Assembly: GCA_020881915.1 (NCBI GenBank)
Contig: JAJFPB010000008.1
Coordinates: 1,984,001-2,048,000, forward strand
Reading direction: 5' to 3'
Length of the DNA stretch: 64,000 bases
DNA from: Paramyrothecium sp. XJ0827
Taxonomy: Eukaryota > Ascomycota > Sordariomycetes > Hypocreales > Stachybotryaceae
Part shown: piece after piece, positions 43,949 through 55,633 of the stretch
Numbering within the stretch: the first letter of the stretch is position 1
Layout: each line of letters starts with the position of its first letter
The notes under the pieces: generated by a model
Seen by the model: the letters and a program-made list of their open reading frames with translations, nothing else
The model's database searches: none
Told to the model about the DNA's origin: nothing
Program-made: the position numbers and the translations under genes

Positions 43949-45427
43949 ACGGGGCATTGGTGGATAGTCAAACAGCGTCGAGAGCGTGGTCTTTGTAGAC
44001 TACGCATGCTCTTCATTCTTGCGCAAATATTAATTCCGCAATGCATAAATCTCACCTCATTTCGTAATTGGACCTTAGAACTCTATCATGGCACCAAACA
44101 AATGTGCCTTGCACACGTAACCATGGTGGAGCAGGCGTTGATCTAACGCGGATTCTCATTGCATGGACAGTCAGGATCTGTTGATCATAAGCATGTGTCT
44201 TTCATCAGACATGATGCTTAGGATAATCAGGAAAAGGAGCCGTGTGATGATCGAAAGTGACCAAAATCTGGCTGTGCATTAGATTACGTGGACTGTGCAA
44301 CCAAAGTCAAGTATTCCATTGCTCCATTGGTTTGTCATACTGAATCAGCTGATCTGAGAAGGAAACTAAGGCGTCTTCTTGAGATAACATCAATCAGGTT
44401 CTTGCTGAGACAGAAGCTCGTCCTCGTTGGTCCGTATACCCCTTCTCGACGTGTTTGTCAACGGTAAACTGTGCGTCCCGCAGACATAGATCACCCATAT
44501 GTACATCATCTAAACGTGGGTAACGTTCTCATGGCGTTTATAGTGCCCACCCAGGCACAGAAAACACCTTTCCTGGCTAAACCTCGACATACAAGGGAAT
44601 TGGTATCGGAGCCTGTGGGCAAGTTGAACTGTTCCAGACCTAGGACTCCAACATGGAAGTTCCCACTGTCACTCTACATGTTGCAAGTGGCTGAGTTCGC
44701 TGCTCAGTGGATCTGGTCGGTGTCTCTAATCAGCATCGTTTAATTTGCTCATGGCTTTTTGCAGTGAAACGTGCACAACGCGTGTATTGTGGGTTGGGAG
44801 AAGACTTCTAGAAGGATTTTGTCCTGCGCATGAACCGGTGAGCAATCAAATCGAGTCCACTAGAACTAACTCACAGGAAAGAAGTCAAAACTGTGTGCAA
44901 TTGCTAGGAATTGTCAAGGGGCATCATATGTGACACGCCAGCCGTTCTCTGCACAGTACTTCGCGCTCGTAGTTCGTCAAATTCTGTCATGCCTTACAAT
45001 GCTTGCTTCTCCATTTGCCAACAAGGCCTCACTTGTATAGACAGACGGAAGTTGACAGGTAGATTAGCTTGATGTACGTGGGTTAGTTGTCAGACATACG
45101 ATGAAGTGTAGGGTAGGCTGAGCTGTGGCTGGTTTGGTCAGCAGGGTTCGGTCGTGGCTGAGCCAGAGGTGAAATGCACCAACAAAAAGCGGGCATTGGA
45201 ACTCCTGGTTTCTTACCACGTAGTTCATTGTTTGCAAGCAATCCAACTCTTGACAAGCCAGCTCGAGCTTGTGCAGCTTGTCTAACTCCGCTGTACTATG
45301 CCAGTGTCCCGTTATATTTCTACACCTCGCCCAGTTCTTGACATCTTATCCAATTCCGATTCTTCCAGTAATCTACCTGACCCATCCTATCACAACGAAC
45401 GGGAAATTACGGAGATGGCGTTTCAAG
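43949..45427. other. Intergenic, 1.5 kb
   Basis: No gene is supported. Short frames show no motif. Confidence 0.6.
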
Positions 45428-46920
45428 ATGGCCGAATTAACCAAACCGCCCAACGAGCTATTTCAGTATCTAGCCGACTATAAAGTGCTCATTTGTACTG
45501 AGTGTCGGTATGCAGTACAGCCAGCTGGATTTACCCGCCATCTCAAAGAGATCCATCACATCTTGAGGAGCGCCCGCCGCCCGTATATTGCGTATGCCGA
45601 GACTTTGGAACTCATGGACCCTGGTAAAGTCTTGCCTCCCCAATCATCCGATCAGTTTCCCGTGCCATATCTCCCCGTGGAGCAGGGTTGGCGTTGTGCG
45701 GCTCCTGGGTGCGGCTATTTGTGCGTCTCAACCAAGCGCATGGAGACGCATTGGCCTGCAACACATGATCGGAAAGGCATTGCAAGCCAGGACTGGACTG
45801 CTTGTCCACTTCAGACTTTTTTCCGAGGTAACATGCTGCGATATTTCACAAGCCAAGTGGACTCAGTTCACAATATCGCGGCCTCCGACAACTCCTCTGT
45901 AACCTCAATAAGCGTTGACGAAGAGGTGGAAACGAGTGCTGTCTCTTTCTATCTGCCACGATTGCGCCAACATTGGCCCATGGATGCACTCGACAAACTA
46001 TTGCTTGACCACTACTTCTCTTCTTCATACAGGAATTTTATGCTGGACGACACGTCTTTGCCCATCTGGCTCGAACTGTCCCCGGACTCGCAGCGGAGAA
46101 CCGATTCCTAATGCACGGGATGCTGGCCTGCACAGCTTTACACATGGCACACCTGGAACCGTCCAAGAGCGAGATATATACTATGCGTGCCTGCACTCAT
46201 CAGGAGATTGCCATTCCACTCTTCCGCTACGCTATCGAGCACCCATCTAAACAAAACTGTAATGCACTCGTCAGTTTTGCATATTTACTCGTTGTCTACG
46301 CATTTGCTACCGATGTTGAAAACGACAATAGCCCGCTATTTTTGGTGGATGACAAGGGCACTGAACTAGCCGGCGAACAACTCATAATACCACAGTGGTT
46401 GCACTTTATACGTGCCGGCTGTTCCATGCTTTGCGATGTCTGGGACAGCGTTGAGACAGGGCCCGTGAGGGAGCTGGCGTATGCATGGGAAGTAGAGCCA
46501 GAAGATTTAGGCAATGGCAAGTTGTTGCACCTGTCCTATTTTCTTTCTATTATCCCGCAAGACTCATCCTGGTCTCCCGAGGAAGTCACGACATATTCTA
46601 CCGCAGCATCCATGTTGGCAGCATCACTTGCGCACGTGGAGAACGTAGGGGGGAAGAGAGGCTTTACGACCTGGCAAGTTCTCGGAGCATGGCCAGCGCG
46701 GGTCGAGCATGAATATGTGACACTGCTTTCCAAGCGTCACCCAGGGGCGTTGGTACTGCTGGCCCACTATTGCACGATGCTCATGAAAATTGACGATTTG
46801 TGGTATTTCAAGGGCAGGTCGGCTAAGCTTCTCAACTCGATCTTGCTTGTGTTGGATCAGAGGTGGCATCCCATGATCAAATCGGCAGTTGACCAGGTCC
46901 TGGCGAAAAGAGCAACATGA
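45428..46920 (+). CDS. OrsD-like (DUF3505) zinc-finger regulator with fungal TF domain, frameshifted
   Basis: The frame from the ATG at 45428 encodes two C2H2-like half-fingers (CTECRYAVQPAGFTRHLKEI and CAAPGCGYLCVSTKRMETHW), as in the OrsD/DUF3505 family, and runs to 46076. There WLEL should continue VPGLAAENRFLMHGMLACTA, but that segment is in the next frame. One base is missing at about 46076-46080. The second frame then runs to 46920 with a fungal transcription-factor-like helical region (LHFIRAGCSMLCDVWDSVE). Total length implies 497 residues if a single base were present. Either a young pseudogene or a sequence error; the rest of both halves is undamaged. Confidence 0.75.
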
Positions 46921-47997
46921 AAGCCGTTCGGAAACCAATACCTTTTACAACTAAATTTCCAGCTATATGCCAGTCATTAGAAGCATGTGGAGCTGAAGGC
47001 TAAAGAGAAAATGATTTGGAGTTCGGTTTTGGCCAAATGCCTGTTTCCAAAATGTTTTGTTGTTTTGGCGAAGTCTACTTTGCACAAGGGTAGTGGTTGA
47101 ACCTCATAGCCTGGAGAGATGCAGACAACTTCAATGCATGGGGAATACGCTGGGCATGATGACCGAGGATTACATGCTTGACGACAAGATCGTCTCAGCA
47201 AAGCCCGGTATCATCTGGAAGTGCTCGGCGCCCTCCGTAGCTTCAACAATGACAGGGTCGAATCGCACGTGGCAAGTCGTCTTCTTTTAGCTGAGGAGCA
47301 GATGTGACGGCAGATAGAATTATACGTCAAAGTTAGATATGTGTACACGTTCCTTGACTGGAAACAAGAGTCGACACCATCGCATTCATTCCTACAGCTC
47401 ACGTTGGCATCATTATCACCATAACTGGAGAACTGCTTAATATCGCAATTGAGTTTTGATTGCTCGGTGAATCAACGACTTTGGGTGTTTCATTGCCATT
47501 TGCATAGCTTTGCGTAGTTGGTGTTACTTCTCAATCAATCATCGTGATCAATCATGAACGCCTACGTAGCATAATTTACCATGTTGAGCACCTTTCGACG
47601 CACCGTTTCCGTTGACAATGGGAGGTTTGGGAGATCCCCTGGGCCTTTCCTTCGCCGCCGCTATTATCTATCTGGGGTCATCATCACACCTACTTTCGTC
47701 ACATCGAGCCACCCAAGCGTGGGGAGGGTGAGCGGCCTGCCTTGAAACAGGACCAGTCCATTAGCAAACAAAGCACAATACTCCGATAAATTAGCAACTC
47801 CCGGGTAGCTTCCATTCCAGGAAGCCTCTTGCGGAAGCGACGTGACGCGGGTGTTGGTGCACCCATGTAACCTGCAGATGTTCCCCACTCGGATGCTGGA
47901 CGGATGAACCCACACATACAAAGCTGATGTGATTCGGAACATGGCTCCTTCATCATTTACGTACCATTAATGTCTGTGCCTGCCGCAATTTGCGATC
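46921..47997. other. Intergenic, 1.1 kb
   Basis: No supported gene. Frames at 47057-47290 (+) and 47664-47942 (-) have no recognisable motif. Confidence 0.55.
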
Positions 47998-48781
47998 ATG
48001 CCTTTCAAATTGGTCGAGGTTGCATCTGCCTCTGACTTTGTCCAAGTCATAGAGTGCCAATGGAGTGCCTACGAGCAGCCTTATCAAAGCTTCTTCCGCA
48101 TGTTTTGCCCCCTGCGAGGCGAGGGTGAAGACGCGCGGAAGGAGTCGCTCCTGGAATCCGCCAGCAGGCAGTGGGAGTGGCATGAAAGCGAGGAGGCTAG
48201 CCGCTGGTTCAAGGTTGTTGACGAGAACGGCAAGATCGTCGGGGGCTGCCTCTGGAAAATTTTACACCGAAAACCCCTTTGCGAAGCCCGATGACCATTC
48301 TGATGCCTACTGGCATCCCGAAGGAGAGGCGAGGGAATACGTCACCAAGGCCTTGGAACAATTCGACGCCCCAAGGCGTAAGATGGGGGCCAGACCCCAA
48401 GTCTGTAAGTCGTGCAGTTGGTCAAAGTCACTTGATCTCAGCCGGACTAATTCTGCAGATCTCAACATTCTGTACACGCATCCAGAGCACCGTCGGCAGG
48501 GGGTGGCAGATCTCGTCATGGAATGGGGAAAGCAAAAGGCTGATGAGATGGGCGTCGAGATGTGGTTGGATGCCACCGAGTACGGCGTCCCAGTCTACAA
48601 GAAGCACGGTTTCACCGTTGTCGGTACGAATCCCTTGAAGCCTGTCAAGGAGAATCCCGGCGAGGTGTGGAAAAAGACGGAAGAGCAGCTCCAGCCTATG
48701 GTATTCCGGCCAATGTGGAGGCCAGCTGGGGGCAATTATGTCGAGGGGGACAGCATCAAGCCTTGGGAGAGGACAGTGTAA
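47998..48781 (+). CDS. GNAT-family N-acetyltransferase, frameshifted
   Basis: Coding sequence 47998..48404 and 48459..48781, joined by a 54-bp GT-AG intron that restores QVYLNILYTHPEHRRQGVAD. Acetyl-CoA motif A is HPEHRRQGV, followed by DATEYGVPVYKKHGFTVVG (motif B), the classic GNAT ending. In the first exon GGCLWKI should continue YTENPFAKP, but the run AAAATTTT at 48256-48263 carries one extra base and shifts the frame. Removing one base gives 729 coding bases, 242 residues. The product would acetylate an unknown amine in the cytosol. The homopolymer context favours a sequencing error or a very recent mutation. Confidence 0.8.
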
Positions 48782-50299
48782 TTTGCTTTCTTCTTTGCAC
48801 GATTAAGATGAGATCCTGCACATGGTGGCAAGCTGTCAAGGGTGCCATAGCGCTGTAGGTGCGAGAATTTGAGACAAAAATTCGTGATGGCAAATTTTGT
48901 GGTAACCAATGAGATGCACTGAAGCCACCATGCAGGGGAGACACTCAGCTCCGGTCCCTCTTTTGTGTGTTTTCTTTTTTCTTTTTCTTTTTATCGCTCA
49001 AACCCGACGTGATGGTACGAAGTACTCCCTGCATTTGTTGAAATGGAGAGCCCGTTTCCTGGAGAATGCAGATAAGACATCAGCAGTCTGGTGCTTACTG
49101 TGGATACATGTCTCTGCGTCCAGAGGTCCCACCGCAGGCCATAGGAAACAAAACAAAAAAAACCATCGACTTCGAAGCTGGGTTAGCCGGAACTACCGGA
49201 ACAAGCATGATATTGATGTGGAAGTGGCCACCTTCAGCTTGGCATCGTGTTGTGCTAGCTTGGAATCACATGGAGATGAGTTCATACAGGGACCCAAACT
49301 CGAAACCGCGCAATAACCACCGAACATTCCCCCCCCCCTCCCGGTTATTGGACATATGGTGGGCAGGGTTTGCAGTGTTGGCTGCAGGTGCTGATTGAGA
49401 GGGCAAGTTGGACCGATGCAGCGCTGCATCCAGGATGTGAGGCGGCAGGATCCGATTGGCTATGTGGTTCAATACCCGGTTTATCCCAAGGGTTGCATGG
49501 GGGTCAGTGGACTAAAGCAATTGTGTGCCGGTCTGGAATATGATCACGCTACGCTTGGCTACAACCCCTGCAGCCGGGTGGACCCATCTAAGCCATCTAA
49601 GCTATTGAGAGACATGGCTTGCTGTGTCAATGACGGCCCGGGAACTACCAGCACTCGGTTCGCTTCAAGAGCTACTCCTGGCTGCGCAGAGGGCTGAAAC
49701 GAGCGGGCGAGACATCGTTGAGAGGACAAACCTGTCACTGCAAGCCACTCGAGACTATCGCGTCACGCATCTCGCCTGCGCCCTCAGTTTGGGACGGGGA
49801 TGCGGAGCCGGTGCGTCTGCTCGTGTCCGGCTGCTCTTCGATGGAACGAGAACACCCTCACAGCTCCGACGTCCCAAACTGCTGGTACCAGCTTCCCCAT
49901 TGGGTGAAGGTGCAGGTTGGTCACCGCATGAAGCAGCTAGGTGAAGACTTGCTCGCTACGATGCTGGCCGTGCCCCTGATCACAATGGCTCCGGCTGCTG
50001 GCCGAGGCAAGCCAGATTACGGACCCTTGTATGAGGCGCGAAAAACACAGTGGCGCCTACTCTAGTGCTGCTGCGAAGGCGGCGGCGGCGAGGAGAGGAA
50101 TAATAGCCTTTCGGGTCCGTCATTGTTCGGCTTATGGCTTGGCCTCCTAGTTCTAGACGTTCCTTTCTTCCTTCGGTCACTCACTCGCCTTCCACGTTTG
50201 ATATCGAAGGCATCGCGAGTTGGTTCCGTGAGTTTATCTGGTCGTTTGCTTCCCGCAAGATGTCATCATAGCGAACTGGTCATCACGTCACCCGGCATC
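48782..50299. other. Intergenic, 1.5 kb
   Basis: No supported gene. A run of ten C lies near 49329-49338. Short frames lack motifs. Confidence 0.6.
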
Positions 50300-51651
50300 A
50301 TGAGTAGCTCGCAGAGGATCATCACAGACACCGACAAGGCCCCACTTGTGCAGGTCTTGACGTTGATGTTCCTTGTCATTGCCATCCTCTCCTGCTTTGT
50401 GCGTTCGGCGACAAAGCTTCACATGACAAAGCGTCTCAAAGTCGACGATATCCTTGTCATCGTTTCTTCTGTGAGTTCATGAAGCTTGCTCCAAGGCCGC
50501 TCATTGCTTATGCTTCTCTCAAGGTGTTTGCAGCTGTCCAGTCCGCTGTCGTGTTTGTGTCTTGCGAGAACGGCTTGGGAAGACCTTTCAAGTCCTTGAG
50601 TTCACAGGATGTGGACACCTTCTTCAAGGTACGCTGTCTTGCATCTATTGTGAGCATCGCTTCCCTAGCACCAAGCATACTGACGGTAACTGCGTATACA
50701 GACCCAATATGCTTCCAATGCCATGTTCATCGCCTCCATGCTGTGCTCGAGGCTATCAGGAACGATGGGCCTCCGCTTGCTAAGCCGGCCGAGCCAGAAA
50801 TACGCCATCTTGGGATTTGAAATTGTGGTAGGCGCTTGGGGACTTACCGCATTCCTCGTCAGCCTGCTCCAGTGTCGGCCACCATCGCCGTGGGATTACT
50901 CTGACAGCTCTCAATGCATCAATCAAAGTGCCTTCTGGACATATTACTCCGTGGCGAACATTGTCATCGACGTGCTCGCAATCGGCATGGTGATTGAGAA
51001 TGTCCTTCGGATCAAGACTTCTTGGTCCAAGAAAACACTGGTCCTGAGCGTATTTGGCAGCCGTATCCTGTGAGTGTCTCCCAATGAAAACTTCAACGTG
51101 CTGCAACCACTAACAACGGCGACAGGGTGATCCCAGCGGCTGCAGCCCAGCTCTACTACTCTACGAAGGCGTTCTCCTCGGACGACCTGTCCTTTTCGAT
51201 TTGGGAAACTGCAATATCAGTCCAACTAGTCCAGTTCCTTACCATCTTCACCGTCTGCATTCCCAATCTCAAGCCTTTCCTGGACAGCCTCGAATCGGGC
51301 CAAATCCGCATCGATGACCTGCGTCGACAAGGAAAGTCGCACAGCGATGGCTATCCTACCTACCAACGGGGACAATCGGGACAGAAGTCGGGGCAGAACA
51401 GCGCAGTTGGTTCCAGGATGCGTGCACACGAAACGATTGACGTGCTCGCGTCAGCGTCATCGAAACGCAGCAACGTGCACGAGCTTGTGGATCTCCCTAG
51501 ATCGATTTCGCAAGCACGCCGGCTGTCGACTGTCGAGCAGAAGAGGTCGTGGGACGAGCAATCGCACAAGAGCCATAACTCGCAAACAATCCTTATTCAC
51601 CAGACGTGGCAGGTCGACGTGCAGACCGTGCCCGTCAAAGACGCAGAATAG
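50300..51651 (+). CDS. Second SAT4-type rhodopsin-fold membrane protein
   Basis: Four exons (50300..50470, 50524..50628, 50702..51069, 51126..51651) encode 389 residues with phases 0, 0 and 2. Seven hydrophobic segments occupy roughly residues 15-275, followed by a polar tail rich in S, Q and R. Family marks: KVDDILVIVSS after helix 2, LLQCRPPSPWDY and the conserved C in SSQCINQSAFW between helices 4 and 5, and WETAISVQLVQFLTIFTVCI near the end. The usual FFK-x-x-Y/QYASN segment is rebuilt by the second splice. Possible receptor-like role in the plasma membrane; unproven. It is only distantly similar to the protein at 8466-9802, so this is not a recent duplication. Confidence 0.88.
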
Positions 51652-52612
51652 AAACTGGGAGGAGTGGTCATTTTGTAGTCACCTGGAATGACACTGCGGG
51701 CGGCTCAATCGGCCTTGAAGCATAGAAATAGAACATTTTGTGTCACCTGTACTCTACTTTTGTCGACAATAAATTCTGTAACATCTACTTCGTCACCCAA
51801 AGCCAGAGCAGGAGAGTGAGAAGGACGGGGGCGCAAGGGCTGAGATGTTGACTGACATCTCGGCTGCGCAATCGTGACACTCGCGCGATCGCCTCCCTGA
51901 CAAACTAACGTAATTGGGCATAAAAGGCCAGAACCAGTAGCTGCTTCGCTTGGAGCTTGGGCCAGAACGCCACCACAGGCCAGCCTAGGGGAACGGATCG
52001 AGGGGCCGGACTCATTCATGGCTGCGATCTAACGCACGTTGATGCAAGCCTGGGCCCCTGTGGAAATGGGGCTTTTGTCTCCCCCCAATACTCGCTGGGA
52101 GACCCATGCCTGGGTCGTTTACGGCGTGCCACCGCAGCCTGACAATTTGCGTCTGCTTCTGACTAGCTCCGGGAATCAATGCTGTGTGGTAAGCGGAATG
52201 TGTGTTCTCAGAACTCCACCAACCACTCTGGCCCCTAGCACCCGGCGCTTGCTCCCGTTCGGGATCTAGAATAAACGAACTAGCATCCGTGACGAACCCT
52301 GGCTCCTCGCCTGCTGCAACAGCCCATGGCAGATGGCGAGAGAGGGGGCAGAGAAGTGGTGGGGCGGCTGCAGGGCCGGGGTTGTTGACCAGGGTGAACC
52401 AACAACGTCCATTTCGCGTTGCATCCGCTGGTAACCCTCCGCGGTCTGAGGGTGGTGTGAAGGGGGCTTTTAAGAGAACCGCGGCAGAACTGGGACGTTT
52501 TTCTTTACTTTTTTCTCCCTTGCCTAACCGCAGGAGTCGACCAACTCAAAAAGGTCTCGGCCTCCTTTTCCCTCATCACCAACGAGCCGTCTAGCACCTC
52601 CATATATCCAAG
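51652..52612. other. Intergenic, 1 kb
   Basis: 3' flank of the membrane protein and promoter of the permease. No gene is supported. Confidence 0.6.
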
Positions 52613-54388
52613 ATGAGCGACGACACGAAGGGCCACGAACTGGGCAATTTGGCCACCGCCAAGGCCGCCCATGATTCTGGCGTTCTTTCTGACCCGGAGC
52701 CTAATTCCGAAGTCAATTCCAACAGCGAGTATGCCGACAAAGACCAACTGGCGCGGTTAGGGAAGAAGCAGGTCTTGAAAGTACGAACCACCACATTCAC
52801 CTGAATACCATGCATCTGTAACTGACTCCTCTGTCTATTTAAAGAGACAATTCTCATTCGTAACGATCCTTGGTTTCAGCTGTACCATTCTCATTACCTG
52901 GGAAGCCGTCACGGTTCTCTTTGCTCAGGGTCTCAACAATGGCGGGACGGCGGGCGTCATCTACAGCTTCCTCGTCGTCTGGATCGGCAACTTTAGCGTC
53001 TTCACCACCATGAGTGAGCTGGCATCTATGGCACCTACATCTGGCGGGCAATATCACTGGGTCGCCATGCTTGCTCCGCGCTCTTGTTCCAAGTTCCTTA
53101 GTTACGTCACCGGATGGCTGACCGTCGGTGGCTGGCAAGGCTCTGTCTCGTCCAGCGCTCTGCTGACCGGTAACATGATTCTCGGCATGGCTGCATTGAA
53201 CCACGACTCGTTCATGCCGGAGCTGTGGCATGGTACACTTTTATTCTGGGCCGTCTTCGTCTTCGCCGTCTTCGTCAACACGCTCGTCAGCTCTGCGCTA
53301 CCCAAGTTCGAGGGTCTCATCCTGATCCTCCACATTCTTGGTTTCTTCGCCATTCTCATCCCGCTCGTCGTCCTCGGCCCCCATGGTGACACCAAAGAAG
53401 TGTTCGGTACATGGGTTAATAACGGCGGCTGGCAAACGCAAGGTGTGTCCTTCATGATTGGCATGATGGGCAATGCTTTCGCATTTGTTGGTACTGACGC
53501 TGCTTTCCACGTATGTCGCATTACCTCGACTCGACCATTGATCCGTTTTGAACACCTGCTAACCTGTCCCAGATGACGGAGGAAACCGTCAACCCTTCTG
53601 TCGTCGTTCCCCAGTCAATCCTGCTCAGCCTGGCCATTAATGGTACATGCGGGTTTGCCATGGTCATTGCCATGGTGTTCTGCATGGGCAACTTTGACGA
53701 CGCGATCGCCTCGCCCCCGGGCATGCTCGGCTTCCCTTACATGTACATCTTTCAGCAGGCAACTGGCTCGACTGCTGGTGCCACAGTTATGAGTGCCATC
53801 ATCACTATTTTGGGTGCATCGGCTACTGTCGGCATGCTCGCTTCCACGTCGCGAGTCTTCTGGTCATTTGCGCGTGATCGTGGCCTTCCCTTCTGGCCTA
53901 CACTGTCCACCGTCAGTACACGGACGACCGTACCCGTTTGGGCTGTCGGTGTCACGACGGGCATTGCCGTCCTTCTTTCTCTCATCAATATTGGTTCGCC
54001 TGTCGCTTTCATGAACGTCACTTCACTCTCCATCTCCTGCCTCTACGCCTCGTATCTCATCGCTGCCGTCTTGCTGCTTTATCGCCGAACCACCAATGGT
54101 TTTAGCTTGCCCGACTCGAATATGCCAGCTCTCGCGAACACAACTGGGGCTGAGCTTGTGTGGGGGCCCTTCCGCATTCCTGGGGCACTTGGCATTGCCA
54201 ACAACGTCTTCACTATTGCCTACTTGGTCGTTGTGGGCTTCTTCAGTTTCTGGCCACCCATGGTCAACCCCACGCCGGACATGATGAACTACAGCGTCGT
54301 GGTTACGGGCTTCCTTGCAATCTTCAGCATTGTCTACTACTTGGTATGGGCGAGAAAGGAGTACAACGGTCCTATTGTTGAGATATAA
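52613..54388 (+). CDS. Amino-acid/GABA permease (APC family, choline/GABA-permease type)
   Basis: Three exons (52613..52780, 52845..53510, 53573..54388), both introns phase 0, 549 residues. A polar N-terminus of 55 residues is followed by 12 helices starting RQFSFVTILGFSCTILITWE. TMSELASMAPTSGGQYHWVA is the hallmark of the ACT/GABA-permease branch, and AFAFVGTDAAFHMTEET follows across the second junction. The C-terminus has WGPFRIPGALGIANN, again typical. It imports GABA, choline or another amine/amino acid at the plasma membrane. This is a different APC branch from the nine-exon permease at 32413-35054. Confidence 0.93.
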
Positions 54389-54689
54389 ACTCCGGCGCGG
54401 TATGTTGTAATAGAAGGAGGATAGAGCATACATAAAGAATAGAGGAATTTTGAGCCGCTTGAGCCAGTTGAGCTGCTTTGGACATGTCGCAATTGAACTA
54501 ATCCAACCTTCACAAATGGTCGCTGTTGTTTCACTTCTGTAGTGCAAGTTGTAACACAGGCTCTGTGGGGCCGTCTGTATGCGGCCTTCGGCGATTTGAT
54601 ATATTTGCAAGTTGTATTGGTTGCTTGAGGCTATATTAGGGTCGAAGATCAGGAGCATGTTGGTGGGACACTCGCATTTCCGGGCTAAG
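54389..54689. other. 3' flank of the permease
   Basis: Nothing else is recognised. Confidence 0.5.
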
Positions 54690-55303
54690 AGATTGACGTC
54701 CTGTACGAGACGAACGGGGAGGTGTCGAACAGGTAGCCGCTAGAGGACTGCGACCAGGTACGTGACGTACTCGCGTATGGTAGGGAGGAATAGGCTCTGA
54801 AGGGAAGCGATGACAGATGGTCGAGAGAGATATGAGCTCGGAGTAAATACAACGTCATTGGGCTCAAGATGGAAGCGGTCGGGACAATGAACCGCATCCC
54901 TGTCATAGTTATCCGAGGGGTCTCCGACCATGGAAATAAGCAGATGAACAGAGAAGGGCAGCCGTACGCTGCCGCTATGGCGGCTGCTTATGCGAAGGCC
55001 GTTCTGCTCGGTGTTCTACCTAGAAAGCTCCAAGCGCCGGTTACAAACCAAACTCATAAGATTATCTTCAATGGGCCGCTCTCGGGCCGTAATATAGATG
55101 CGGGAATAAACACGTCGGGTGGGATTGTAAACTTGAACTTTTCTTATAAGCCAATCGCGAGGATTAGTCCAGCCTTTGCAATCGCTTCCGTAACCAGTGA
55201 TAACAAGATAAAGAAACTGTTGCACCTTCTCGCGACAGCCTCATATTTCATGTGCTGTGCTACGTTGGCGCTATTGGGGCTCTCCTCTGATCGCACAATT
55301 TAA
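54690..55303 (+). pseudogene. Remnant of a nucleoside-phosphorylase-domain (PNP_UDP, NLR-type) protein
   Basis: A single frame, read through several in-frame stops (TAA near 54690, TAG, TAG and TGA before 54845), gives REI, then KYNVIGLKMEAVGTMN, VIVIRGVSDHGNK and QPYAAAMAAAYAKAVLL. These are the final core motifs of fungal PNP_UDP domains that form the N-terminus of many NLR/STAND proteins. Downstream lies a G/N-rich linker (FNGPLSGRNIDAGINTSGG) that in such proteins leads to the NACHT or NB-ARC domain, but here a short unrelated tail ends at 55303. Three of the four upstream stops are explained by CA-to-TA changes. The open part from 54869 could be read as a small gene, but it lacks most of the domain. 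Confidence 0.7.
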
Positions 55304-55633
55304 TACGGCTCAACCTGTCCTTTAAACATCTACTTTGGGCCTGCAACCTTAGATAGCGATGACAAAATTTGCGAAATTGTGTTACGCCTTGTCAAGCTAG
55401 GACAGGAATTCATTGGCAATGAGCGGAAGCGCAACAAGAGCGAAAATTCATGTGACCTGGCAGCATCCAATCAGACACTGTCGCGGCATAATAGCGGCTG
55501 GATTGTAGATGGGGAGCACAGCCCCAATTCTGAGGCCCAAAGCTCAAGGCTTCCTGAACTTCTGGTCACGGCCGCTTCAATAACACCCGTCCAGCACCTT
55601 TTTCATCTCGTCACACGCGTTCAATGCTAAGAA

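Noticed and set aside
46111..46920. A separate gene starting at the ATG at 46111
   Set aside because: The codons just upstream in the same frame (LAAENRFL) continue the family, so the ATG is internal to the frameshifted OrsD-like regulator.
54869..55303. Intact small gene of 144 residues
   Set aside because: It covers only the last motifs of a PNP domain, and the same frame upstream reads on through stops with recognisable residues, so it is a remnant.
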